From: Elusimicrobiota bacterium
GTDB lineage: Bacteria > CAYTYR01 > UBA6262
DNA: 8,660 nucleotides
Assembly: GCA_003153935.1 (NCBI GenBank)
Contig: PMCA01000010.1
Span: 1,308 to 9,967, forward strand
Reading direction: 5' to 3'
Shown: piece after piece, positions 1 to 6,695 of the stretch
How positions within the stretch are numbered: position 1 is the stretch's first letter
Layout: each line of letters opens with the position of its first letter
Notes under the pieces: generated by a model
What the model was told of the DNA's origin: nothing
The model's database searches: none
Seen by the model: the letters and a program-made list of their open reading frames with translations, nothing else
Translations under genes and position numbers: made by a program

Positions 1-2
1 CC

Positions 3-878
3 CAGATCGAAAATAATATTGACCGGGATATAAGTATGATGGCACTGGTCATCCCGTATGATTTTTCCCGCCAGCTTGAAGCCGGGAAGCCCAGTCCCGT
101 CCAGTTGCTGGTCAACGGCAGTGATTCCAACACCGCCGCCATTGCCCTTGGCTATGTCAGCGCCGTTACCCAATCTTATAACAGGAAGATGGTAGAAACA
201 GAACTGGCGAAAAGCGGCCGGAAGCTACTGCTGCCTGTGGACCTGCGGCCGCGGGTCTGGTTCAATCCGGAGCTGAAAAGCCGTAATTATATTATCCCGG
301 GACTGATCGCGGTGATCATGATGATAATCGCCGCTTTGCTTACTTCCCAAACCATCGCCCGTGAATGGGAGCGGGGCACCATGGAACAGCTGATCTCCAC
401 CCCGGTCAGCGTACCGGAACTGATCCTGGGCAAGCTGGTGCCGTATTTTGTTATCGCCCTGCTGGATATATCGATAGCGGTGGCTATGGGTGAATTTGTT
501 TTTGCCGTGCCCTTGCGTGGCAGCATCTTGTTGTTATTCACGATATCGTCTATTTTCCTGATCGGCGTATTAGGTCTGGGGATATTGATCTCCGTGGTGA
601 CCAAAACCCAGCTCCTGGCCAGCCAGCTGGCGCTGTTGGCGACCTTTCTGCCCACCTTTATCCTAAGCGGATTCATTTATCCTATCGCTAATATGCCGGT
701 GGCTATTCAGTTAATCACTTACCTGATCCCAGCCCGGTACTTTATCAGCATATTAAAAAGTCTTTATTTAAAAGGCGGGGGAATACGTTTCTTCTGGCTG
801 GATATTATCTACCTGTTGCTGTTTATGGTGTTGATGATAGGATTGGCCAACCGTAAATTTACCAAAAGGATTGCCTAA
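3..878 (+). CDS. ABC-2 type transporter permease, 5' end cut by window edge
   Basis: This is the membrane subunit of an ABC exporter of the YbhS/YbhR/YhhJ group. The reading frame is open to the left edge: codons before the first ATG (position 36) translate as QIENNIDRDIS and align with the paralogous downstream gene, so that ATG is internal and roughly 110 N-terminal residues, including the first membrane helix, are missing. What remains is the end of the large extracytoplasmic domain (VNGSDSNTAAIAL, then LRPRVWFNPE at about 242-271) followed by five hydrophobic segments from about 288 to 860. The cytoplasmic coupling motif EWERGTMEQLISTPV (about 364-408) and the SGFIYPIANMP segment (about 667-699) are hallmarks of ABC2_membrane proteins. 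It overlaps the next permease by one base, so the two probably form a heterodimeric channel. The ATPase and HlyD-like adaptor expected with such pairs would lie upstream. The substrate cannot be read from the sequence; drugs or lipophilic compounds are typical for the family. Confidence 0.9.
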   Translation, partial: QIENNIDRDISMMALVIPYDFSRQLEAGKPSPVQLLVNGSDSNTAAIALGYVSAVTQSYNRKMVETELAKSGRKLLLPVDLRPRVWFNPELKSRNYIIPGLIAVIMMIIAALLTSQTIAREWERGTMEQLISTPVSVPELILGKLVPYFVIALLDISIAVAMGEFVFAVPLRGSILLLFTISSIFLIGVLGLGILISVVTKTQLLASQLALLATFLPTFILSGFIYPIANMPVAIQLITYLIPARYFISILKSLYLKGGGIRFFWLDIIYLLLFMVLMIGLANRKFTKRIA

Positions 879-1996
879 TGTCCTATTCCTGGGAACGCAT
901 AAAAAACATACTGATCAAGGAATTTATCCAGGTGCTGCGTAACCCGCGGTTGCGCTTACTCCTGTTCTTGCCGCCTCTTTTCCAGACGCTGGTCTTTGGT
1001 TATGCCGTAACCTCGGATGTCAGGAATATTTCCATCGCTCTTTATGACCTGGATAATACTCCGGCGAGCCGGGAGTTGGTCAGAGATTTTACTTATTCAA
1101 AATATTTTACCGTAAAAAAAGTCATATATACCGATAGGGAAGAGAAGGATCTGATCGATCATGCTGAGGTTAACGCCGTGTTGAACATTGAACGCGGATT
1201 TGGCCGGGCGCTGGTGGCGGGCAGGACCGCCCCCGTGCAATTGATAATCGACGGTACCGATTCCAACACCGCCGCCATCATCCTGAATTACGCCGGCCAG
1301 GTTATTGAAGAATATTCCATGCGGACAGCTCCGCTGGAGCTAAAAAAATTTCCGCAGTTGGACCTGCGGCCGCGGGTTTGGTTCAACGAAAACCTTGAAT
1401 CCAGGAATTTTTATATCCCCGGCGTTATTGCCCTAATAGTTACTTTAATAACTTTGCTATTAAGTAGCCTGTCCATAGTCCGGGAAAAGGAGATAGGCAC
1501 TATCGAGCAGTTAATAGTCAGCCCGATCAGGCCGGCGGAGCTGATACTGGGAAAGCTTCTGCCTTTCGTGTTGATCAGCCTGTTTGAAGTCATCCTGGTT
1601 ACGGTAGTGGCCGTATTCTGGTTTAACATTCCTCTCAGGGGGAGCTTGCTGCTGCTTTTTGGCGCTACGCTGGTTTATGTTCTGACCACTCTGGGGGTGG
1701 GCTTATTTATTTCTACCATTGCCAAAACCCAGCAGGAGGCAATGATGTCCGTCTTCCTGTTCATTTTCCCGGCTATGCTATTGAGCGGATTTGTTTACCC
1801 CATCGCCAATATGCCAGTCTGGGTGCAATATATTACCTATCTCAATCCCTTGCGGTATTTTCTGGTGATTTTGCGCGGTATTTTCCTCAAGGGGACCGGC
1901 ATTAATATTCTCTGGCCGCCCTTATTGGTATTGTTGGTGCTGGGATTAAGCATTCTCTACCTGAGTTCTTTGCGGTTCAAGAAAACCCTGGGGTAG
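878..1996 (+). CDS. ABC-2 type transporter permease, complete (YbhR/YhhJ-like)
   Basis: A 372-residue permease, the usual length for the YbhR/YbhS group. It has one N-terminal helix (about residues 26-45, LLLFLPPLFQTLVFGYAVT), a long extracytoplasmic domain (about 46-175) with the IDGTDSNTAAI and LDLRPRVWFNENLESRNFYIPG stretches typical of these exporters (shown here in part), then five helices to the C-terminus. The coupling motif EKEIGTIEQLIVSPI sits between helices 2 and 3. The start is chosen because ATG overlaps the previous stop as TAATG and is preceded by AAAAGGA seven bases upstream; the N-terminus SWERIKNILIKEFIQVLRNPR matches the amphipathic entry helix of the family. It is clearly a paralogue of the upstream gene and likely pairs with it in one exporter. 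It is the last gene of its operon: a minus-strand gene converges ten bases after its stop. Confidence 0.93.
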   Translation: MSYSWERIKNILIKEFIQVLRNPRLRLLLFLPPLFQTLVFGYAVTSDVRNISIALYDLDNTPASRELVRDFTYSKYFTVKKVIYTDREEKDLIDHAEVNAVLNIERGFGRALVAGRTAPVQLIIDGTDSNTAAIILNYAGQVIEEYSMRTAPLELKKFPQLDLRPRVWFNENLESRNFYIPGVIALIVTLITLLLSSLSIVREKEIGTIEQLIVSPIRPAELILGKLLPFVLISLFEVILVTVVAVFWFNIPLRGSLLLLFGATLVYVLTTLGVGLFISTIAKTQQEAMMSVFLFIFPAMLLSGFVYPIANMPVWVQYITYLNPLRYFLVILRGIFLKGTGINILWPPLLVLLVLGLSILYLSSLRFKKTLG

Positions 1997-2006
1997 AAGG
2001 GGAATA

Positions 2007-2597
2007 TTAGAGGTTTTTCAATTTCTTGCGGGAATAGATGGTGTGGGTGACCTTAACGGCGATAATTATCAGGATAATACAGAAAACAATCAGTAAAGTC
2101 GGTTTGGTGTACTTAACTATGGAATTGCCGAACCAGGCCAGCAGGAATATCCTGGGGATTACGCCCAGTAAAGTATAAGTCATGAATGGGAACACCGGGA
2201 TCTTGGTAAAACCAGCCGCTATGGAGAAAACCTTAAAAGGAACGATAGGCAAAAGACGACCGATCAGCACGCTCCACACCCCGTATTTTTTGGCAAAAGC
2301 TTCGGCTTTATATATATGATGAGGTTTGATAAAGACGTATTTGCCGAATTTCAATATCACCGGCATGGCGCCATACCGTCCTAAAGAATATCCTACCACC
2401 CCGCCTAAAGTTGACCCCAACGAGCCAAAAATAATAATAGAGAGCAAGGGTAATCCCAAAGCCCCAGCCCCGAGTATAACGACTTCGGAAGGTATCGGCA
2501 CCACACTGGATTCCAGGAACATGGCGATAAATACGCCCAGGTCGCCGTACTGAGTCATTAGTTGAGTCAATTGTTGTTGCAGGGCCTGAGTATCCAT
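2007..2597 (-). CDS. DedA/VTT-domain (SNARE-associated, TVP38/TMEM64-like) membrane protein
   Basis: A 196-residue integral membrane protein of the DedA superfamily, whose members act at the cytoplasmic membrane in lipid-carrier or phospholipid scrambling and proton-linked homeostasis. Family marks visible: the re-entrant ESSVVPIPSE box (residues 29-38), the glycine-rich GSTLGGVVGYSLGRYG segment (61-76) and GRLLPIVPFKVFSIAAGF (113-130), with the conserved Arg114 and Pro117. The last box has FKV where classic DedA proteins carry an R-x-x-x-x-AG pattern, which leans toward the TVP38 branch. A final hydrophobic helix (about 166-184) ends in a basic tail, SRKKLKNL. The start lies 12 bases after the CoA ligase stop, with AGGG about ten bases upstream, so it is co-transcribed with the ligase and regulator. 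Its exact substrate is not deducible. Confidence 0.88.
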   Translation of the reverse strand: MDTQALQQQLTQLMTQYGDLGVFIAMFLESSVVPIPSEVVILGAGALGLPLLSIIIFGSLGSTLGGVVGYSLGRYGAMPVILKFGKYVFIKPHHIYKAEAFAKKYGVWSVLIGRLLPIVPFKVFSIAAGFTKIPVFPFMTYTLLGVIPRIFLLAWFGNSIVKYTKPTLLIVFCIILIIIAVKVTHTIYSRKKLKNL

Positions 2598-2609
2598 TAA
2601 ATATTTTCC

Positions 2610-4283
2610 CTATTCCTCTTTATTGTCGGTTTCGCGGATCTGAACGCGCCGGATCTTGCCGCTGATAGTCTTGGGCAGTTCCTTAACGAACTCAATTATC
2701 CGCGGATATTTATAGGGCGCGGTAACTTTTTTGACGTGCTCCTGTAATTCGGTTACTAAATCCGGTCCCGGTTGGTAATCCTTGGTCAGGACCACCGTAG
2801 CTTTGACGATCTGGCCGCGTTCCGGATCGGGAACCGCGGTGATCGCGCATTCCAGTACCGCCGGATGCTCCAGCAAGGCGCTCTCAACTTCAAAGGGGCC
2901 AATACGGTACCCGGAACTTTTAAAAACGTCATCCGCCCTGCCGACAAACCAGAAATAACCGTCTTCATCACGGTAGGCCATATCTCCGGTGTAATATGTA
3001 TCATCGTGCCAAACTTTTTTGGTAAGTTCCGGGTCGCGATAATAACCGTCAAACATGCCGAGAGGCTTGCCTTTACCGGTTTTAATGACCAGCTGTCCTT
3101 CTTCGCCTACCTCGCAGGAATTGCCTTTTTCATCCAGCAGGTCAATATCATAGCCGGCTATCGGTTTGCCCATGGACCCCGGTTTGGGGGTCATCCAGGG
3201 GAATGTGCCGACTTGCACTACGGTTTCGGTCTGCCCGTAACCCTCCATGAGCTTTAACCCGGTCATTTTCAGGAATTGATTATAGACTTCCGGATTCAAA
3301 GGCTCACCGGCCACCACGCAATACTTCAATTTGCGGAAATCGTATTTGCTCAGGTCTTCCTTGATCAGGTAGCGGAATATAGTGGGGGGCGCGCAAAAAC
3401 TGGTTAACCCGTATTTCGTAATTACTTCCAGCATATTCTTGGGTATGAATTTGTCATAGTCATAAACGAAAATAGCGGCCTCCGCCAGCCATTGGCCGTA
3501 GATTTTGCCCCAGGCTGCTTTCGCCCAGCCGGTATCAGCGACAGTAAGGTGCAGACTGTTCTCCCGCAGATTCTGCCAGAATACGGCCGTGAGGATGTGA
3601 CCCAGCGGATAGGTATAATTGTGCAGGACCATTTTCGGCATGCCGGTGGTTCCGGAAGTGAAATACAGAAGGAACTTATCGCTATTGGTCGTGGCTTCAT
3701 CGCCGGCAGGACGGGGAAAATCCGCCGGGGCTTTATCTATTTCTCCGTTGAAGTTCAACCAACCCTTTTTATCCAGGTTCAGAGCGGCCTTGAGCTTCAA
3801 GGTCGGTGATTCTTTTTGGGCATCTTCGATGTGCTCCAGTACATTCGGTTCATTGACCGCGATGATCATCTTAATATCCGCGGCGTTATTGCGATAGATA
3901 ATATCTTTAGTGGTCAGTAAATGGGTGGCGGGAATGCAGATCGCGCCCAGTTTATGCAGGGCCAGGGAGGCGAACCAGAATTCATAGCGCCGTTTCAATA
4001 TTAGCATGACCGGGTCGCCTTTTTTAATGCCCAGGTTTTTCAGGAAGCTGGCGGTCTGATCCGAATATTTCTTCAATTCGCCAAAAGTAAAGTTCCGCGC
4101 TTCGCCTTTATCATCGCACCAGACCAGGGCGGTCTTGCCGGGGTCGGCCGCGGCGATCTCATCCACCACGTCAAAAGCAAAATTGAAGTTGGGCGGCACC
4201 TTGATCCGGCAGCGCTTAATAAAGTCTTCGTAGGATTTGTAATCCGTTTCCACGAATTTATTTAACAAATTGGCTTTAGTCAT
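2610..4283 (-). CDS. AMP-forming acyl-CoA synthetase (medium-chain ACSM/MACS-like)
   Basis: Activates a carboxylic acid to its acyl-AMP and then acyl-CoA. The 557 residues match the family length and carry every core motif of adenylate-forming enzymes: the phosphate loop [11 protein letters not shown] (207-217), EGYGQTETV (347-355), YTGD with Asp434, the hinge region [20 protein letters not shown] (448-467), and the C-terminal catalytic lysine in [10 protein letters not shown] (Lys543). The segment after YGQTE ([19 protein letters not shown], 362-380) resembles medium-chain or branched-chain acyl-CoA synthetases rather than acetyl-CoA synthetase. The preferred acid (propionate, butyrate, branched or aromatic) is not certain. 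ATG is preceded by AAAGAGG six bases upstream. It lies 13 bases after the XRE-cupin gene, which is probably its regulator, and 12 bases before the DedA gene. It appears catalytically intact. Confidence 0.94.
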   Translation of the reverse strand: MTKANLLNKFVETDYKSYEDFIKRCRIKVPPNFNFAFDVVDEIAAADPGKTALVWCDDKGEARNFTFGELKKYSDQTASFLKNLGIKKGDPVMLILKRRYEFWFASLALHKLGAICIPATHLLTTKDIIYRNNAADIKMIIAVNEPNVLEHIEDAQKESPTLKLKAALNLDKKGWLNFNGEIDKAPADFPRPAGDEATTNSDKFLLYFTSGTTGMPKMVLHNYTYPLGHILTAVFWQNLRENSLHLTVADTGWAKAAWGKIYGQWLAEAAIFVYDYDKFIPKNMLEVITKYGLTSFCAPPTIFRYLIKEDLSKYDFRKLKYCVVAGEPLNPEVYNQFLKMTGLKLMEGYGQTETVVQVGTFPWMTPKPGSMGKPIAGYDIDLLDEKGNSCEVGEEGQLVIKTGKGKPLGMFDGYYRDPELTKKVWHDDTYYTGDMAYRDEDGYFWFVGRADDVFKSSGYRIGPFEVESALLEHPAVLECAITAVPDPERGQIVKATVVLTKDYQPGPDLVTELQEHVKKVTAPYKYPRIIEFVKELPKTISGKIRRVQIRETDNKEE

Positions 4284-4296
4284 CAGTGGCCTCTTT

Positions 4297-4845
4297 TTAT
4301 AATATAACTGCCAGGAACTTTACGGGTTTATCTCCCACGGCTTGTACGGCATGTTTTTTGCCGGAATCAAAATAAAAAGCATCGCCTTCCTGCAAGGTTA
4401 TTTCATGGCCATCTAAGAGTACTTTAAGCACACCTTCCAGCACATAAGAGAATTCCTGGCCGGGATGGGCATAATAATGCGGTTCGGCATTGCCCGGTTC
4501 AGCCGTGACCAGGAATATTTCCGCTTTTTTATGTTTGAAATTATAGGCCAGGTCATTATACTTATATTCCTGGCGCCGTTCAACATTAATGCCTTTGCCT
4601 TTGCGAACCAGGCTGTATCCCTCCAGGCGCGGTTCTTCCCCGGTCAGCAGGGCGGTTAATTCCACTTTGAACTTATTGGCCACTTCCAAGAGAAAACTTA
4701 CCGGTATATCGCTTAGGCCATTCTCGTAATTCTGGTATTCGGTCGTGGTTATCTTCAGGTCCTGGGCCAGGCTTTCGACCGATAATCCGGATATTTCGCG
4801 CAGTTCTTTAAGACGCCGGGCTATTTGTTTTATTTTTTCCGACAT
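4297..4845 (-). CDS. XRE-family transcriptional regulator with C-terminal cupin domain
   Basis: A 182-residue cytoplasmic DNA-binding regulator. Residues about 8-65 form a five-helix XRE/Cro-type HTH ([19 protein letters not shown], then EYQNYENG, and [16 protein letters not shown]). Residues about 108-180 form a small cupin barrel: [16 protein letters not shown] (123-138) is cupin motif 1, with His127 and Glu131, and [14 protein letters not shown] (154-167) is motif 2, with His165. This architecture is a known regulator class that binds a small ligand or metal in the cupin. The start at 4845 is preferred over the ATG 30 bases upstream because AAAGGGG lies five bases before it, and the ten extra residues are not part of the HTH. 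It is the first gene of the minus-strand unit, directly before the CoA ligase, so control of that ligase and of itself is the natural inference. The ligand is unknown. Confidence 0.92.
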   Translation of the reverse strand: MSEKIKQIARRLKELREISGLSVESLAQDLKITTTEYQNYENGLSDIPVSFLLEVANKFKVELTALLTGEEPRLEGYSLVRKGKGINVERRQEYKYNDLAYNFKHKKAEIFLVTAEPGNAEPHYYAHPGQEFSYVLEGVLKVLLDGHEITLQEGDAFYFDSGKKHAVQAVGDKPVKFLAVIL

Positions 4846-4850
4846 AAAGT

Positions 4851-4857
4851 CCCCTTT
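4851..4857 (-). promoter_or_regulatory. Ribosome binding site that fixes the regulator start
   Basis: AAAGGGG on the minus strand lies five bases before the ATG at 4845. The alternative in-frame ATG at 4875 has only a weak CAGGA at poor distance, so the shorter protein is preferred. Confidence 0.75.
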
Positions 4858-4871
4858 AAAAATAATTTTAA
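4856..4871. promoter_or_regulatory. AT-rich dyad, possible operator of the XRE-cupin regulator
   Basis: TTAAAA-N4-TTTTAA is a perfect six-base dyad placed just after the proposed -10 of the minus-strand promoter and before the ribosome binding site. That is a sensible position for an autorepressor site. The surrounding DNA is so AT-rich that chance is a real alternative. Confidence 0.22.
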
Positions 4872-4873
4872 TC

Positions 4874-4902
4874 ATAATACCATAAAATCCTGAAAACCTT
4901 AA
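4874..4902 (-). promoter_or_regulatory. Possible promoter of the regulator-ligase-DedA unit
   Basis: Reading the minus strand, TATTAT (plus coordinates 4874-4879) is preceded by TGG, giving an extended -10, and 17 bases further upstream is TTAAGG (4897-4902), a weak -35 with three of six consensus bases. Transcription would begin near 4867, leaving a leader of about 20 bases. A second -10-like element, TATACT, lies further upstream without a good -35. Confidence 0.4.
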
Positions 4903-4934
4903 GTATAAAATAAACGGAAAATGAAAATAAAGTG

Positions 4935-4963
4935 TTGAGGCTCCCGTGATTTTGTGCTATTAT
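4935..4963 (+). promoter_or_regulatory. Sigma-70-type promoter of the outer-membrane protein gene
   Basis: TTGAGG (4935-4940) and TATTAT (4958-4963) are separated by exactly 17 bases, and the -10 is extended by TGc (4955-4957). The predicted start is near 4970, which gives a leader of about 32 bases before the ATG at 5002. It is the best promoter in the window. Confidence 0.7.
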
Positions 4964-4989
4964 TTCCCCAGAGTGTTATTCAGCTTTTT

Positions 4990-4997
4990 AAAGGGGG
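4990..4997 (+). promoter_or_regulatory. Ribosome binding site that fixes the outer-membrane protein start
   Basis: AAAGGGGG lies four bases before the ATG at 5002. A longer frame from GTG at 4954 would start inside the -10 element and would bury the signal peptide, so 5002 is the real start. Confidence 0.8.
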
Positions 4998-5001
4998 TTA
5001 T

Positions 5002-5916
5002 ATGCGGAAAATATGGTTTATATTGATGGCCGTTGTGGCTTTTTCACTAATCGGTGCGGCGGTCAGTATGGCTGAAGAAAAGGCTGATGCGGAATGGAGC
5101 CCGAATTCCGTAGGCCCAGTCACCGCTTGGGTAGCTCCTTTGTGTGACGCTAAAACCGGATACGTTATCCCGCGTTTTTATTTCACCAATTTCAGGAAAC
5201 AATATGATAATAGCGGTAACAAGGAAAGTATTGGCGACGATACCAAGCAGGCTCAGCAGCAGCAAATGATCTTTGCGGCGTACGGCCTGACCAGCAAACT
5301 GGAGTTGGACGCGCAAATATCTTTGGTGGAGAATCACGCTACCATCGGTGACCAATCGGCTAGTTCCACCGGTTGGGCTGATTCTTATTTGTACCTACGT
5401 TACTGTCTGGCACCCGAGCAGGATAACACGCCTTGTATTACCGGAATGCTGCAACTAAAACTGCCTACCGGTAAATATCAGGATGCCGCCGCCGATAAAT
5501 TAGGTACGGATATAATCGGTACCGGCTCGACCGATCTGGGAGTGGGAATAGTGGCTACCAAAAAAATCAAGCCGGTAATCTTGCATGGTGACCTATCGGT
5601 ATTTCACCCTTTTAAGGCGACTGTGGACAGCGTAAAAATCCAATATGGGAATTATGTGAATTATGACTTGGCGGCTGAATATTTTCTAAATAATGGCATT
5701 AATTTTATGGCCGAGCTGAATGGTTTATGGCAAGGCAAGGAAGAGGATGACGGGGTCACGATAGATGAGACAGACGTCACTTACTTGCAGTTGGCGCCGG
5801 GAATAGGATATGGCAATGAAAAATTTGCCGCGTTACTGGCTTACCAATTACCCTTATCGGGAAAGAACACTGTAATTAATGAAACCTGGGTTTTGAATTT
5901 CCTTTTTTCCTTCTAA
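5002..5916 (+). CDS. Predicted outer-membrane beta-barrel protein (Phenol_MetA_deg/transporter-like)
   Basis: A 304-residue exported protein. Residues 1-24 form a classic signal peptide: MRK, a hydrophobic core IWFILMAVVAFSLIGAA, then VSMA before EE, so cleavage is expected after Ala24. The mature part of about 280 residues is rich in alternating hydrophobic strands and turns, and ends in NFLFSF with a C-terminal Phe, the usual signal for outer-membrane barrel assembly. FAAYGLTSKLELDAQIS (91-107) and LQLKLPTGKYQ (150-160) followed by a glycine/serine-rich GTGSTDLGVG turn (173-182) recall the MetA-pathway phenol degradation/putative transporter barrel family. That name comes from one context and does not prove phenol transport. 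Three cysteines (48, 135, 145) are notable; 135 and 145 could form a loop disulfide. It is monocistronic, with its own promoter and a terminator after it, and divergent from the XRE-cupin unit. The substrate is unknown. Confidence 0.82.
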   Translation: MRKIWFILMAVVAFSLIGAAVSMAEEKADAEWSPNSVGPVTAWVAPLCDAKTGYVIPRFYFTNFRKQYDNSGNKESIGDDTKQAQQQQMIFAAYGLTSKLELDAQISLVENHATIGDQSASSTGWADSYLYLRYCLAPEQDNTPCITGMLQLKLPTGKYQDAAADKLGTDIIGTGSTDLGVGIVATKKIKPVILHGDLSVFHPFKATVDSVKIQYGNYVNYDLAAEYFLNNGINFMAELNGLWQGKEEDDGVTIDETDVTYLQLAPGIGYGNEKFAALLAYQLPLSGKNTVINETWVLNFLFSF

Positions 5917-5947
5917 AGGCGGATCCTAGTAAGTAAATATGTGAACT

Positions 5948-5979
5948 AAAACCCTCCCGCTGATAGCTGGGAGGGTTTT
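5948..5979 (+). terminator. Intrinsic terminator after the outer-membrane protein gene
   Basis: An 11-base perfect stem, AAAACCCTCCC (5948-5958) with GGGAGGGTTTT (5969-5979), closes a ten-base loop GCTGATAGCT. The GC-rich core runs into a short T tract that ends with GG, so termination may be incomplete. It lies 31 bases after the stop codon and only 29 bases before nikM. Confidence 0.8.
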
Positions 5980-6008
5980 GGCGTAATAATACCATCAAGA
6001 GGGAAGTC

Positions 6009-6695
6009 ATGCATATACCAGATGGATATTTGGGACCGGCCACCTGCGGTTTTTTTTACGCGGTGATGCTGCCAATTTGGGCTCTAGCTTCGAAGATCGT
6101 CAAAAAGACACTAAAAGCCAAGCAAGTCCCATTATTAGCGATCGGCTCGGCCTTTAGTTTCGTTATCATGATGTTTAATGTGCCTATTCCCGGCGGCTCG
6201 ACTGGCCACGCGGTGGGCGGAGTGTTAGTAGCGATACTATTAGGCCCCTGGGCTGCCACTATAGCCATAACCGTGGCTTTAGTAGTCCAAGCTCTGTTGT
6301 TTGGCGATGGCGGGATAACCGCGATAGGAGCTAATTGTTTTAATATGGCGTTTGTGCTTCCGTTTGTCGGTTATTACGTGTACCGGCTAATCAGTGCCGG
6401 CAGTACGGTTGGCTCCAGCCGGCGTGTTGTCGCTGCCGGCATAGGGGCGTACCTGGGTATCAATATGGCCGCACTGTGCGCCGGTATCGAGTTCGGTTTA
6501 CAGCCGCTATTTCATCATACAGCCATCGGACAGGCGTTATACTGCCCTTACGGTCTTAATGTGGCGGTACCAGCCATGTTGGGAGGACATTTATTGGTAT
6601 TCGGCTGGGTTGAAGTTTTGGTTACCGCTTTGGTAGTCAAGTATTTACAGAAGCAATCCCCGGAACTTCTGCAGTCACAGGAGGCCGCCCAATGA
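6009..6695 (+). CDS. nikM: Nickel (or cobalt) ECF transporter substrate-binding membrane component NikM/CbiM
   Basis: The S-component that captures the metal ion outside the cytoplasmic membrane. It has 228 residues and about seven hydrophobic segments, the usual size for NikM without a fused NikN. It begins MHIPDGYLGP, and His67 lies in PGGSTGHAVGG. In the structurally characterised nickel protein NikM2, the free N-terminus, His2 and His67 form the square-planar metal site, and all are present here at the same numbers. Cobalt-type CbiM typically has MHIMEG and a SHPTG box instead, so nickel is favoured, though databases often name both CbiM. The later FNMAFVLPFVGYYVYRL segment (about 112-128) is also typical. 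AAGAGGGA lies four bases before the ATG. The stop overlaps the next start as ATGA. No promoter is evident in the 29 bases after the preceding terminator. Confidence 0.93.
   Translation: MHIPDGYLGPATCGFFYAVMLPIWALASKIVKKTLKAKQVPLLAIGSAFSFVIMMFNVPIPGGSTGHAVGGVLVAILLGPWAATIAITVALVVQALLFGDGGITAIGANCFNMAFVLPFVGYYVYRLISAGSTVGSSRRVVAAGIGAYLGINMAALCAGIEFGLQPLFHHTAIGQALYCPYGLNVAVPAMLGGHLLVFGWVEVLVTALVVKYLQKQSPELLQSQEAAQ

Noticed and set aside
36-38. ATG at 36 as the start of the first permease
   Set aside because: The frame is open to the window edge and the upstream codons align with the extracytoplasmic domain of the paralogue; the true start lies outside the window.
1978-2028. Inverted repeat CAAGAAA...TTTCTTG across the convergent stops, as a bidirectional terminator
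   Set aside because: Only seven bases pair, with a 37-base loop, no GC-rich core and no proper T tract; both arms encode lysine-rich C-termini, which explains the similarity.
2772-3257. Plus-strand open frame of 161 codons opposite the CoA ligase
   Set aside because: It is antisense to a gene with all catalytic motifs, lacks a ribosome binding site and looks like no known protein; it is a codon-bias shadow.
4954-5001. GTG start at 4954 giving a 320-residue outer-membrane protein
   Set aside because: It would begin inside the promoter -10 and add 16 residues before a textbook signal peptide; the strong ribosome binding site belongs to 5002.
5917-6008. Cobalamin or nickel/cobalt riboswitch before the metal transporter operon
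   Set aside because: The gap is 92 bases, a third of it the terminator hairpin; there is no room for a cobalamin riboswitch and no NiCo-type multi-helix junction can be seen.
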